Position numbers and translations under genes: made by a program | Part shown: in pieces, positions 46,767-55,567 of the stretch | Layout of the letters: each line of letters opens with the position of its first letter | How positions within the stretch are numbered: the stretch's first letter is position 1 | Notes under the pieces: model-generated | The model's input: the letters and a program-made list of their open reading frames with translations, nothing else | What the model was told of the DNA's origin: nothing | Database searches by the model: none | Source: Denitrobaculum sp965232285 | GTDB lineage: Bacteria; Pseudomonadota; Alphaproteobacteria; Kiloniellales; Kiloniellaceae | Assembly (NCBI GenBank): GCA_965232285.1 | Contig: CBDDPL010000004.1 | Coordinates: forward strand, 2,294,001-2,358,000 | Reading direction: 5' to 3' | DNA length: 64,000 nt

Positions 46767-47906
46767 TCAATCGGACAGAAGCTGACGGGAGACGATCAAC
46801 CGCATCACCTCATTGGTGCCCTCGAGGATCTGGTGGACCCGGAGATCCCGCAGGATGCGCTCGATCGGAAAATCACGCAGATAGCCATAGCCGCCGTGAA
46901 GCTGCAGCGCCTCGTTACAGACGTTAAAGCCCGTATCGGTCGCGAAGCGTTTTGCCATGGCGCAGAAGGCGGTCTTGTCGGGAGCGTTGTCATCCAGCTT
47001 CTGCGCCGCCCGATGGATCATCAGGCGCGCCGCCTCCAGCTCCGTCGCCATGTCGGCAAGCTTGAACTGCAGGGCCTGGAAGGCCGCCAGCGGCTTGCCG
47101 AACTGCCTGCGCTCCTTCATGTAACTCTGTGCCGCTTCCAACGCGGTCCGTGCCCCGCCGAGGGAACAGGCGGAGATGTTCACCCGGCCGCCGTCCAGCC
47201 CCATCATGGCAATCTTGAAGCCGTCGCCCTCGTCACCCAGACGGTTTGCGACCGGCACCCGGGCGTTCTCGAAGATCACCATGGCGGTGGGCTGGCTGTT
47301 CCAGCCCATCTTACGTTCCTGGGCGCCAAAGGACAGGCCCGGCGTATCTTTGGGCACCACCAGCGTGGAGATCCCGCTGGCGCCCTCCCCGCCCGTGCGG
47401 CACATCACGACGTAGACGTCGCTGCGCCCGCCGCCGGAGATGAAGGCCTTGGTGCCGTTGAGGACATAGTCCTCGCCGTCCCGCTCCGCCCGGGTCTTCA
47501 GCGCCGCGGCGTCGGAGCCGGCGCTGGGCTCGGTCAGGCAGTAGCTGGCAAAGTGCTCCATGGCGGTCAGCTTGGGCAGGAAGGCCCGGCGCGTCTCGTC
47601 GCTGCCGAAACGGTCGATCATCCAGCAGGCCATGTTGTGGATCGAGATGTAGGCGGCGGTCGAGGTGCAGCCGCCCGCCAGTTCCTCGAAGATCACCGCC
47701 GCATCCAGGCGTGAGAGTCCCGACCCGCCGACGTCGTCACGCACATAAATTCCGCCAAAGCCCAGCGCTGCCGCCTGACGCAGAGTCTCCTCGGGGAAGA
47801 TCTTATCTTCGTCCCACGTCGCGGCCTGTGGTGCCATCTCCTTGCGCGCGAAATCCTGCGCCATATCGCGAAAGGCACACTGTTCTTCAGACAGATCGAA
47901 CTGCAA
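46767..47906 (-). CDS. Acyl-CoA dehydrogenase, isobutyryl-CoA dehydrogenase type
   Basis: An FAD enzyme of 379 residues. It has CLTEPSAGSDAAALKTRAERDG near 130-152, RKMGWNSQPTAMVIFENARVP, and the C-terminal LQLHGGYGYLRDFPIERILRDLRVHQILEGTNEVMRLIV. The catalytic Glu is expected in LEGTNE. Neighbouring hydrolase and hydroxyisobutyrate dehydrogenase genes point to isobutyryl-CoA as substrate, the first oxidation after branched-chain ketoacid decarboxylation. The methacrylyl-CoA hydratase is not adjacent. Confidence 0.92.
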   Translation of the reverse strand: MQFDLSEEQCAFRDMAQDFARKEMAPQAATWDEDKIFPEETLRQAAALGFGGIYVRDDVGGSGLSRLDAAVIFEELAGGCTSTAAYISIHNMACWMIDRFGSDETRRAFLPKLTAMEHFASYCLTEPSAGSDAAALKTRAERDGEDYVLNGTKAFISGGGRSDVYVVMCRTGGEGASGISTLVVPKDTPGLSFGAQERKMGWNSQPTAMVIFENARVPVANRLGDEGDGFKIAMMGLDGGRVNISACSLGGARTALEAAQSYMKERRQFGKPLAAFQALQFKLADMATELEAARLMIHRAAQKLDDNAPDKTAFCAMAKRFATDTGFNVCNEALQLHGGYGYLRDFPIERILRDLRVHQILEGTNEVMRLIVSRQLLSD

Positions 47907-47976
47907 GGCTCACCTCACCCTAACACTTGTTAGGTTCTTTTAGCCGAGCGGGCCACAGCCGTCCATGCGAAAGCGG

Positions 47977-48417
47977 TCAAAGGCCCTTTTTCATAAACCA
48001 GCGGCAGTGGCTCGCGGGATGCTGGTCCGGCTCGTTTTTGAGCTCGCCGAAGACCTGATAGCCAAGCCGTTCATAGCAGCGCTTTGCGTCGAGATTTGAG
48101 GTATCGAGCCAGGCCGCATGACACCCAAGCCTCAACCCCTGCTCCTCAGCCTGAAGCATCAGTCTGCGCGCAAACCCCTGACGCCGATACTCCTCCGACA
48201 CCCAAAGACTTTTGATCAGCAGCCAGCCATAGCTGCTCCCTGCGGTCAGACCGGCAACCAGCGCGCCTTCGCCGTCCTTCACGGTCAGAACGAAAGCATC
48301 ATTCACGGCTTGCGGCTGACTTGCGCGCAAAGCGGTCAGCAGCTCAGTCTCGATCCTGGCGGCGTCTTCCGGGCCGCCTTCGCAAAAGCTCAGGTCCGGT
48401 TGCGTCATTCCTTCCAT
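47977..48417 (-). CDS. GNAT family N-acetyltransferase
   Basis: A 146-residue acetyltransferase with the acetyl-CoA pyrophosphate-binding segment LWVSEEYRRQGFARRLMLQAEEQ, near residues 70-92, and LDTSNLDAKRCYERLGYQVFGEL near the end. The substrate is unknown. The start may be the ATG at 48417 or the next at 48408, which overlaps the stop of the VOC-family gene (ATGA) and suggests coupling. Confidence 0.85.
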   Translation of the reverse strand: MEGMTQPDLSFCEGGPEDAARIETELLTALRASQPQAVNDAFVLTVKDGEGALVAGLTAGSSYGWLLIKSLWVSEEYRRQGFARRLMLQAEEQGLRLGCHAAWLDTSNLDAKRCYERLGYQVFGELKNEPDQHPASHCRWFMKKGL

Positions 48418-48782
48418 TTCGGATCCCGGAACTGCTGAATTTCGATGCGATAGCCGTTGGGATCCAGGAACAGCGCGCCATAGACTTTGAAGGTTTCGCT
48501 GTAACCCGGTTCCCGTTCGAAAACCACGCCCCTGGATTTCAGGCGCTCACACCAGGCATCCACATCGGGCACCACCAGCGAGACCGTCACTCCCACCGGC
48601 GACTTGGGCCGGTCAGCGATGTCGCAGACCCCGATGTAGCTGCTCGGACTGAGCCGGTAGATGTGGCAGCACCCCTGATCAAGGGCAAAGGGCAGCTCCA
48701 TGACCTCACTGTAAAAGCGCGAGGTGCCCTCCAGGTCGGTGGTATAGAGGAAGGTGATCTGTTGATCGGCGGTGACGGTCAT
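48405..48782 (-). CDS. VOC (glyoxalase-like) family protein
   Basis: A 125-residue single-module glyoxalase/bleomycin-resistance-fold protein: ITFLYTTDLEGTSRFYSEVMELPF, VGVTVSLVVPDVDAWCERLKSRGVVFEREPG, and FLDPNGYRIEIQQF. The terminal Glu in IEIQQF is a typical metal ligand. Enzymatic activity is unassigned. It overlaps the acetyltransferase gene downstream. Confidence 0.88.
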   Translation of the reverse strand: MTVTADQQITFLYTTDLEGTSRFYSEVMELPFALDQGCCHIYRLSPSSYIGVCDIADRPKSPVGVTVSLVVPDVDAWCERLKSRGVVFEREPGYSETFKVYGALFLDPNGYRIEIQQFRDPKWKE

Positions 48783-48823
48783 GATCCGGTGATCCTCTCG
48801 AAGCTGAAGGCCGCGCCCGGCCG

Positions 48824-49591
48824 TCAGCCCGGACTGCGCAGGGACGGTAAACCGATACCCGTGGCCGAAAAGCCGCCATCGGCCGCCAGCACCTGACCCG
48901 TGATAAAGCTGGCTTCCGCGCTGCAGAGAAAGACGATGGCATTGGCGATCTCGATCTCCTGCCCATAGCGGTTGAGCGGAATGGTATCGTGGTAGGCGGC
49001 GCGGATATCGGGCGTATGCACCGCCAGAGCCAGCTTGGTATCGACCGGGCCCGGCGCGACCGCATTGACACGAATGCCGAGTTCCCCCAGTTCCACCGCC
49101 TGCTGCTGCGTCAAGTGTGCCAGCGCGGCCTTTGAGGTACCGTAGGCCACCCGAAGCGTACTCGCGCGCACCCCGGAGATCGAGGTGATGTTGACGACCG
49201 CCCCCGGCGCCGCTGCCAGCGCCTCCGTAAAGGCCTGGGTCATGAGAAAGGGTCCGTCCAGATTCGTCGCCATGACCCGCTGCCAGCGCTCGAAGCTTGT
49301 CTCCCGGATCGGCCCGAAATCCGCGACGCCCGCGTTGTTGACCAGCGCATCAAGACCTGAGCCCAGTTGCATCACCTCCTGGTGAATGCGGGCCACCTGC
49401 TCGGGATCGGAAACATCTGCCGTGATCGCTGTCACACCTGCTAAGCCGCCAGCGGCACTGGTCAGCTCTTCGCCGTCGATGTCGACCATCGCGACCTGCC
49501 AGCCGCGCTCCAGAAACAGTTGCGTCGTCGCCAGGCCGATACCCCGGGCCGCGCCAGTCACCAGCGCCGTCTTTTGACTCTTATCGCTCAT
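48824..49591 (-). CDS. Short-chain dehydrogenase/reductase
   Basis: A 255-residue SDR with the cofactor motif TGAARGIG near 11-18, Asp after strand 2 (MVDIDGEE) favouring NAD(H), LVNNAGVA, catalytic Ser in ITSISG and the YxxxK motif YGTSK. The C-terminal GQVLAADGGFSATG is typical. Substrate unknown. It lies upstream of the VOC-GNAT pair on the same strand, 41 bases away. Confidence 0.9.
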   Translation of the reverse strand: MSDKSQKTALVTGAARGIGLATTQLFLERGWQVAMVDIDGEELTSAAGGLAGVTAITADVSDPEQVARIHQEVMQLGSGLDALVNNAGVADFGPIRETSFERWQRVMATNLDGPFLMTQAFTEALAAAPGAVVNITSISGVRASTLRVAYGTSKAALAHLTQQQAVELGELGIRVNAVAPGPVDTKLALAVHTPDIRAAYHDTIPLNRYGQEIEIANAIVFLCSAEASFITGQVLAADGGFSATGIGLPSLRSPG

Positions 49592-49791
49592 ACACCTCTC
49601 TCCGCAGTTTCGATGGTCGCACAGCCCTCAACCAGGTCCGAGCCCGCCTCTTCAGGCTGTGCCCTCAGGCTGTCAACGAAATCGCGACAGCCTTGGCAAA
49701 GCGTCCGAAACCTACGACGCGACCGCTGTATCGGCAACGGTGATGCCACTGGGTCTACGACACAGAGATGCGCAGTTGCGAGGACACGGCC

Positions 49792-50091
49792 TCACTGGTC
49801 TCCTGCTCCCCCTTCCTGCCAGGCGAAGGTCAGGGATTCCCGGAACGCGAAACGCTGGAGATGCTCTTCGAGGACACCGCGAAACTGCGGCAGGTGCGAA
49901 GCTTCGTCGGCGGCGATCCGGATGGACAGGCGGTTGTCGTCGGCATAGAGGGCGCAGTGTCCGAGCGGGAGTTCGATGAAACCCCGATCATCCGTCGATT
50001 CGACCCGGAACCTGTGGCTCCAGTGCTTGCAGAGCTGCTGCAGGTAGCGGCGCGCCGAAGCCGTGGCCACCTCGGTGTAACACTCAGACAT
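49792..50091 (-). CDS. DUF2218 family protein
   Basis: A 99-residue protein with the DUF2218 pattern: TASARRYLQQLCKHWSHRFRV, then GFIELPLGHCALYADDNRLSIRIAADEASHLPQFRGVLEEHLQRFAFRE. The ATG at 50091 follows GGAGGATACAT. The family is often found by siderophore or iron genes; here a Fur box lies in its divergent upstream region next to fecI, so iron control is likely. Function is unknown. The 200 bases downstream to the SDR gene hold nothing recognised. Confidence 0.85.
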   Translation of the reverse strand: MSECYTEVATASARRYLQQLCKHWSHRFRVESTDDRGFIELPLGHCALYADDNRLSIRIAADEASHLPQFRGVLEEHLQRFAFRESLTFAWQEGGAGDQ

Positions 50092-50166
50092 ATGTATCCT
50101 CCATTGTCCGGGCGCGCGTCCCGGTCTCACTTCTCATCCGAACCTACGCGGCTCCGCTTTTGTAAT

Positions 50167-50181
50167 TGAGAATCATTATCA
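50167..50181. promoter_or_regulatory. Fur box between DUF2218 and fecI
   Basis: TGAGAATCATTATCA matches the 7-1-7 Fur core TGATAATCATTATCA at 14 of 15 positions. It lies between the divergent starts of the DUF2218 gene (50091) and the sigma factor (50279), so it could repress both in iron-replete cells. Confidence 0.8.
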
Positions 50182-50278
50182 ATATCGCTAACCTGCCCCA
50201 GGGTTACGGCAAAATCCAGGAAATCAATGCAACTCGATAGACAGCGGCCGGGCCGGCAGCCCGGCGCGTTAGACTGAC

Positions 50279-50818
50279 ATGCCTGACACCGCGCTTCTGG
50301 AAGCCTTTCACGAGCACGAATGGGAGCTGCGGCGATTCCTGGGCAAACGCCTCGGCTCTCCGGCGCAGGCCTCGGATGCCGTCCAGGATCTCTATCTGAA
50401 ATTACGCACCGACGATCAGCGCGCACCGATCCGGAACCGGCGCGCCTACCTCTTCAGCATGGCCGCCAACCTCGCCACCGACCGCTTAAAGGTCGAGCGC
50501 CGGCGCAGCGAGATCCTGGCCGAGGCGGGCGGCATCGTCTGGCGCCAGAGTGACGAACTCACGCCCGAGCGCCACGCCATGGCGCGCGCGGAGCTGCGCC
50601 ACATGGAGGCGGCGATCGCCGAGTTGCCGGAGCGCTGCCGCAAGGTCTTTTACCTGAAGCGCTTCGAAGGCCGTTCGCAGGTTGAAATCGCGGAGATGCT
50701 GGGGCTCGGCCAGACCACGGTCTACAAGGACATCAAACTGGCCATGGATATGCTCCTGAGAGCCCGGCGGGCCTTTCGCCGCCAGGACGCGGAGAATGAG
50801 GAGCACCGGAAAGAATGA
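50279..50818 (+). CDS. FecI-type ECF RNA polymerase sigma factor
   Basis: A 179-residue extracytoplasmic-function sigma factor. Region 2 spans about 10-75 (LEAFHEHEWELRRFLGKRLGSPAQASDAVQDLYLKLRT) and region 4 about 108-160 (EAAIAELPERCRKVFYLKRFEGRSQVEIAEMLGLGQTTVYKDIKLAM). The VFYLKRFEG segment is characteristic of the iron-starvation FecI group. It is followed by its FecR partner and by a TonB receptor, the standard cell-surface signalling order, and sits downstream of a Fur box. Confidence 0.92.
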   Translation: MPDTALLEAFHEHEWELRRFLGKRLGSPAQASDAVQDLYLKLRTDDQRAPIRNRRAYLFSMAANLATDRLKVERRRSEILAEAGGIVWRQSDELTPERHAMARAELRHMEAAIAELPERCRKVFYLKRFEGRSQVEIAEMLGLGQTTVYKDIKLAMDMLLRARRAFRRQDAENEEHRKE

Positions 50819-50894
50819 TCTCGCTCGTCTATCATATGACGGCCTTTTCGCAGTTGCCCGCAGGGGTCGCTGCCCGGTCCCAATGGAACGAACG

Positions 50895-51911
50895 ATGACC
50901 CAGCCGAGAGAACAGGACAGCCCGCTGGAACCGGCCACAGAAGCAGCGGAGCAATGGCTGCTCCGCCTGACGTCGGGATCTCTGTCCGAGCGTGAGCTTG
51001 CCGAGTTCGACGCCTGGCGCGACGCCGACCCCGCTCACCGTGCCGCGTTCGAGGAGGTCAGGGACCTTTGGAACGACATCGGCGCGCTGGAACCTGCCTT
51101 TGCGACCACCACGCAAAGGGAAGCAGAGCCCGTAGAGGCGCAACCGGCCGCCGCTGTTGTCGACCTTGGCGAGCGCCGCGCGAAGGCCCACGGGAGTCGG
51201 CGCTTTGTCCTCGGCGGCATGGTCGCCGCCTGCATCGCCCTGGCCGCGGTCTTCGCAACGGACCTTGCGACAGACCTCACAGCCGATCATCTGACCGGCG
51301 TCGGAGAGATGGCGAGCGTCACGCTGCCTGATGGCTCGACGGTGCACCTGAACACCGACAGCGCCATCGCGCTCGACTTCTCCGCACAGAGCCGACGCGT
51401 GACCCTGCTGCGCGGCGAAGCGCTCTTCGAGGTCCAAAAGGACAGCGCCCGTCCCTTCGACGTCGCGGCGCTGGATGGCACCTCGACCGCGGTCGGCACC
51501 GCCTACAACGTCCGGAGCCAGAAAGAGGATACGCTTGTCACGGTCCTGGAAGGGCGCGTCAGGGTATCGGCCGAGGGAAGCACGACATCCCCGCAGCGCT
51601 TGTTGACCCAGAACCAGCAGCTTCGCTACGGCAATGGCCAGATCGGAGAAGTGCGCAACGTGGACGCCAGGGCCGCAACGGCCTGGCGGCGTGGCCTGAT
51701 CGTGATCGACGCCCGGCCCCTTGCAGAGGCCATCGCCGAACTCGACCGCTACCGGCCGGGGCGTATCCTCCTGCTCGCAGACACCGCGCAGGAGGAAACA
51801 GTGACCGCCCGGATCGCCCTGGACCAGATCGATGGTGGACTCGATGCCCTGGCCGCCGTCCATGGCCTCACCGTAACCCGGCTGACCGACTATCTGACCA
51901 TTCTGCGGTGA
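50895..51911 (+). CDS. FecR family anti-sigma/sigma regulator
   Basis: A 338-residue single-pass membrane protein that carries the receptor signal to FecI. The ATG at 50895 follows GGAACG; upstream in-frame sequence overlaps fecI and is unlikely. The N-terminal cytoplasmic DUF4880-type domain is at about 15-60 (AAEQWLLRLTSGSLSERELAEFDAWRDADPAHRAAF). One membrane helix lies around 105-125 (FVLGGMVAACIALAAVFATD). The periplasmic FecR domain includes VTLPDGSTVHLNTDSAIALDF and RVTLLRGEALFEVQKD. A C-terminal STN-like part follows. Confidence 0.93.
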   Translation: MTQPREQDSPLEPATEAAEQWLLRLTSGSLSERELAEFDAWRDADPAHRAAFEEVRDLWNDIGALEPAFATTTQREAEPVEAQPAAAVVDLGERRAKAHGSRRFVLGGMVAACIALAAVFATDLATDLTADHLTGVGEMASVTLPDGSTVHLNTDSAIALDFSAQSRRVTLLRGEALFEVQKDSARPFDVAALDGTSTAVGTAYNVRSQKEDTLVTVLEGRVRVSAEGSTTSPQRLLTQNQQLRYGNGQIGEVRNVDARAATAWRRGLIVIDARPLAEAIAELDRYRPGRILLLADTAQEETVTARIALDQIDGGLDALAAVHGLTVTRLTDYLTILR

Positions 51912-52011
51912 TCAGCGCCCGGAATTTTTCTGAATAATTTTAAAGCGTTCATAAAAAAATCTCTTCCAGTTGCACCGGTTCTTCAGCGGCCAGTCGTCTT
52001 CGAAACAGATA

Positions 52012-52040
52012 GATTTGCAATTGCGTCTCAATTGCAAATC
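52012..52040. promoter_or_regulatory. Perfect 12-bp inverted repeat upstream of the TonB receptor
   Basis: GATTTGCAATTG (52012-52023), spacer CGTCT, CAATTGCAAATC (52029-52040). Arms are fully complementary. It ends 32 bases before the receptor ATG, so it covers the promoter-leader region. The TGCAA...TTGCA half-sites resemble the divergent Fur/Mur sites of alphaproteobacteria, but assignment is not certain. As RNA it could also form a hairpin. Confidence 0.7.
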
Positions 52041-52072
52041 AAACCATAGATAATGAACTTTTGAGGGTGAAG

Positions 52073-54415
52073 ATGACGGGGGAACGAAATCGCGGCTGCT
52101 TTGATGCCGCAAATGTCCGCATGGCCAATTCCTGCGGAGCGGACCGCGGAAGACCTTTCAAACTGGCGATCCTGAGTGGCACGGCACTCGCGACGGCCTG
52201 CGGCCTGGCCCTGGCGGCCGGATCTGCGGCAGCCGTCGAACAACCGCCACAGGTCGCCGGACATCAGCAGACCGCAAAGGCGGCGAGCGTGCTGGAGTTT
52301 TCGATCCCCGCGCAGTCCCTGGCCTCAGCGCTCAACAGCTTCGCGGAACAGGCGGGCATCTCCTTCGCGTACAAGACCGGCGACATTTCCGACCTCAAGT
52401 CACCCGGTGTGTCGGGACGCATGGCCACGGCGACCGCTCTGCAGCGCCTGCTCGCCGGAACCGGGGTCAGTTTCCGCTTCACCGCGGAAAATGCTGTGAT
52501 GCTCGAGAAAAGCGACGGCAAAACCTCCGATGCCCAGATGCTCGAAACCATCACCGTGCAGGGCCGCTCTGGTGTCGGCGACCATCGGGGTGCGGCGGAC
52601 CGGGTGAACGCCATCGATATCACCCGCGAAGATCTGCTCCGGCGCAATCCGCAGACGGTGAAAGGCGTTTTCGCGGGCGAGTCCTCGGTCTCCGTCGGTG
52701 GCGCCGTCCGCACCAGTCAAAAGGTCTATGTCAACGGAATCGAAGAGACCAACCTCGCCGTGACCATCAACGGCGCCCGACAGAACAACAAGATCTTCCA
52801 CCACAGCGGCACGAACCTGATCGACCCGAGCCTGCTGAAGGGCGTCCGTGTCGACCCGGGTGTCGCGCCCGCGGATGCCGGTCCCGGTGCGCTGGGCGGT
52901 GCGATCGCCTACGAGACGGTGGATGTCGATGACGTGCTCGCCCCCGACCGCGCTTACGGCGGCTTCGTCGCCGGCGGCTTCGACACCAACAGCGGGACCT
53001 TCACCAATGACGTCTCCGGCTATGGCCGGACCGGCGGTTTCGAAGCCCTGGCCTACTTCAAGTGGGGCCTTGGCGGCGAATATGAAAACGGCGACGGCGA
53101 CACGGTGCCGGGTACCGAGACCGACTTTCGGAGCTTTCTCGGCAAAGGCGGTTACGAGACCGACGACGGCCACCGCTTCGAGGTTTCCGCTGAACATCTG
53201 CGCGACCGGGCGGCCCGGCCCTTCCGCGCCAATATCGGCAACATCATCACCCGCTCCGAACCGCTGACGCGAACCTACGACACCGACCGCAAGAACTTCA
53301 CCTTCAACTATAGCACGCCGGGCGCCGACGGCCTGTGGGACCCCAAGGTGGTCTTCGGCTACGGCGTGACCGAGCTTCGTGTGCCGGAACCTTTCGGCAG
53401 CGTCGGCGAAAGCAGCAGCCTCTCCGGCAAGGTCGAGAACGATTTTAACTTCAGCGGTTTCGGCCACAGCGACAGCATCACGCTCGGCAGCGACTTCTAC
53501 CATGACCGGGCGAAGTATGACGATCCAAGCGACCGGGCCAGCGAACGGGCCACCAACGTCGGGCTCTACGCCCAGGCCCGCCTTCAGCCCATCGAACGTC
53601 TGCGTCTTTCCTTCGGACTGCGCGGCGATCAGCAGTGGTTCGAAGGCGTCGACGGCAGCGAGATCGACGACGGGGGCCTGAGCGGCAATGTCTCCGCCGC
53701 CGTCGACGTAACGGACTTCCTCACGGTCACGGCAGGCTACTCCCGCGTCTGGGGCGGCATCGCGCTGGCCGAGAACTTTATTCTGAATCCCAACTGGACG
53801 TACGAAGACGGGATCGAGCCCGTGCGGTCCGAGAACTTCACGGCCGGGTTCGAAGTCTTCTACGAAGGCTTTACCTTCGACGCCGGCGTTTTCCGCAGCG
53901 AGTTCGACAACGCCCGCGACCCTTCGTTCCGCGCCGGACCGGGCGTGACGGCGGATTTCCAGACGGAGGGTTTCGATGTCGGCGCGGGCTATAGCTGGGG
54001 CCCGGGTTTCGTCCGGGTCAGCTACACCGATACCGAAATCGAAGTGGACGGCAATGCCGCCGATTCCGACGTTACCCAATACTTCGGCGCGCCGCTCGGA
54101 CGTATCATTGCCGTTGAAGCCGCGCATCACTTCGAAGACTTCGGGGTCACGATCGGCGGCATCGTCGATGCCGCACTCGAGAACACGGATACGGTCGATG
54201 CCGGCGGCGAGAAACTGGATTCCTACGAAACCGTCAGTCTCTACGCGCAGTACCAGCCCGACTTCGCCGAATACCTGACGCTGCGCGTCGAAGCCAACAA
54301 CATCCTGGACGAAAACTATGCTGACCGCGCCACCTACGGCCAGGATTTCGGGGTCGTCGAACCCTTGCGGGAGCCGGGACGTTCCTTCCTGTTCCTGGTC
54401 CGCGCGAATTTCTAA
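52073..54415 (+). CDS. TonB-dependent receptor with STN signalling domain
   Basis: A 780-residue outer-membrane receptor. A signal peptide is followed by an STN domain (about residues 70-150: LEFSIPAQSLASALNSFAEQAGISFAYKTGDIS), the part that contacts FecR. The TonB box/plug begins near LETITVQGR, and the plug has VRVDPGVAPADAGPGALGGAIAYETVD. The beta-barrel ends in Phe (FLVRANF), as needed for BAM insertion. Plug and barrel resemble siderophore or heme receptors; the ligand is not readable. The ATG at 52073 is used; a TTG four codons upstream is less likely. Confidence 0.93.
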   Translation: MTGERNRGCFDAANVRMANSCGADRGRPFKLAILSGTALATACGLALAAGSAAAVEQPPQVAGHQQTAKAASVLEFSIPAQSLASALNSFAEQAGISFAYKTGDISDLKSPGVSGRMATATALQRLLAGTGVSFRFTAENAVMLEKSDGKTSDAQMLETITVQGRSGVGDHRGAADRVNAIDITREDLLRRNPQTVKGVFAGESSVSVGGAVRTSQKVYVNGIEETNLAVTINGARQNNKIFHHSGTNLIDPSLLKGVRVDPGVAPADAGPGALGGAIAYETVDVDDVLAPDRAYGGFVAGGFDTNSGTFTNDVSGYGRTGGFEALAYFKWGLGGEYENGDGDTVPGTETDFRSFLGKGGYETDDGHRFEVSAEHLRDRAARPFRANIGNIITRSEPLTRTYDTDRKNFTFNYSTPGADGLWDPKVVFGYGVTELRVPEPFGSVGESSSLSGKVENDFNFSGFGHSDSITLGSDFYHDRAKYDDPSDRASERATNVGLYAQARLQPIERLRLSFGLRGDQQWFEGVDGSEIDDGGLSGNVSAAVDVTDFLTVTAGYSRVWGGIALAENFILNPNWTYEDGIEPVRSENFTAGFEVFYEGFTFDAGVFRSEFDNARDPSFRAGPGVTADFQTEGFDVGAGYSWGPGFVRVSYTDTEIEVDGNAADSDVTQYFGAPLGRIIAVEAAHHFEDFGVTIGGIVDAALENTDTVDAGGEKLDSYETVSLYAQYQPDFAEYLTLRVEANNILDENYADRATYGQDFGVVEPLREPGRSFLFLVRANF

Positions 54416-54418
54416 GGA

Positions 54419-55567
54419 ATGCCCGTGCCGAACATACGAACGCAGATCATCCTGAGAGTAGCGGCAGCGGTTCTCTTCCTGCTGCTGCTCATCCCGCCGG
54501 GCCATGCGGAGAGCTTGACCATAACCGACCTGGCGGGACGGCAGGTGACGATCGAACGGCCCGTCACCCGCTTCGGCGTCAGCGAGGGCCGCTACATTCC
54601 CCTGCTGGCGATGCTGCGGCCCGAGGATCCGGTGAAGGGTCTGGTCGGCATGATGTCGCCGCTGGGTTGGACCCACCCGTCCCTGGAAGCGCAGCTCTTC
54701 GAGCGCTTCCCTGCGGCGAGGTCCATCCCGTTCTTCGGTAACAAGAGTCCCGACAGCGTCTCGGCCGAAAAGATCATCGACCTGAGACCGGAGGTCGCGA
54801 TCCTCGGCCTGAGCGACCACGGCCCCGACTCCAAGGCGGCGGAGCTGATCGCCCAGCTCTCCGCCGCCGGCACGGCAGTGGTCTTCATCGACTTCCGCCT
54901 CGACCCACTCAACAACACCCTGCCCTCGATCGAACTGCTGGGGCGCATTTTTGGCGCGGAGCAGCGCGCATCCGACTATGCCGCCTTCTATCGGGCCCGC
55001 GTGCAGCAGATCAAAGAGAGGGTGGCCAAGATCCCTGATCGGCCGAAGGTCTTCCTGCAGGCGCACCCTGGCCGCTTCCCCTGCTGCTGGGGCATGGCGG
55101 ACGGCATGCTGGGTCCCTTCGTCGGACTGGCCGGCGGCGAAAACATCGCGGATGCCGTGGCGCCGGGCCCGACCGCCCAGCATACGGCAGAGTTTCTCCT
55201 GACGGAAAACCCCGACGTCTGGATCGGCACGGCGTCCGGGACCCTGGAAGAATACCGCCAGGGCGCCGAACCCGTTGCGCTTGGGGCGGGCCTGGATGCG
55301 GCCATGGCGGCCGACAGTCTCGCGCGCTATCTCGCGGCGCCGGAGTTTCAGGCACTGGATGCGGTGCGTCGGGGACGAGCACACAGCATCTGGCATAACT
55401 TCTATAACTCGCCCTTCAACATCGTTGCGTTAGAGGCCTTTGCGAAATGGATCCATCCGGAGCATTTCACGGATCTTGACCCTCAGGCCACGCTCGAGCT
55501 TATCTTCGAGCGTTTCCTGCCATTTCAGTTGGAAGGCACCTACGCGTCGACCATCGCAAGTGATTGA
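54419..55567 (+). CDS. ABC transporter iron-complex substrate-binding protein
   Basis: A 382-residue periplasmic binding protein with signal peptide (residues about 1-30, ending GHA). It starts with LTITDLAGRQVTIERPVTRFGVSEGRYIPLLAML and has the class III binding-protein pattern: a long helix linking two lobes and the motifs PEVAILG and NPDVWIGT. It starts four bases after the receptor stop. It likely delivers the metal complex to the following permease. The GRFPCCWGMADG segment has two adjacent cysteines, unusual for a periplasmic protein. Confidence 0.9.
   Translation: MPVPNIRTQIILRVAAAVLFLLLLIPPGHAESLTITDLAGRQVTIERPVTRFGVSEGRYIPLLAMLRPEDPVKGLVGMMSPLGWTHPSLEAQLFERFPAARSIPFFGNKSPDSVSAEKIIDLRPEVAILGLSDHGPDSKAAELIAQLSAAGTAVVFIDFRLDPLNNTLPSIELLGRIFGAEQRASDYAAFYRARVQQIKERVAKIPDRPKVFLQAHPGRFPCCWGMADGMLGPFVGLAGGENIADAVAPGPTAQHTAEFLLTENPDVWIGTASGTLEEYRQGAEPVALGAGLDAAMAADSLARYLAAPEFQALDAVRRGRAHSIWHNFYNSPFNIVALEAFAKWIHPEHFTDLDPQATLELIFERFLPFQLEGTYASTIASD

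Noticed and set aside
52400..55396. 998-codon minus-strand open frame opposite the TonB receptor and binding protein
   Set aside because: Both underlying plus-strand genes are unambiguous; the frame has no family resemblance and crosses two genes.
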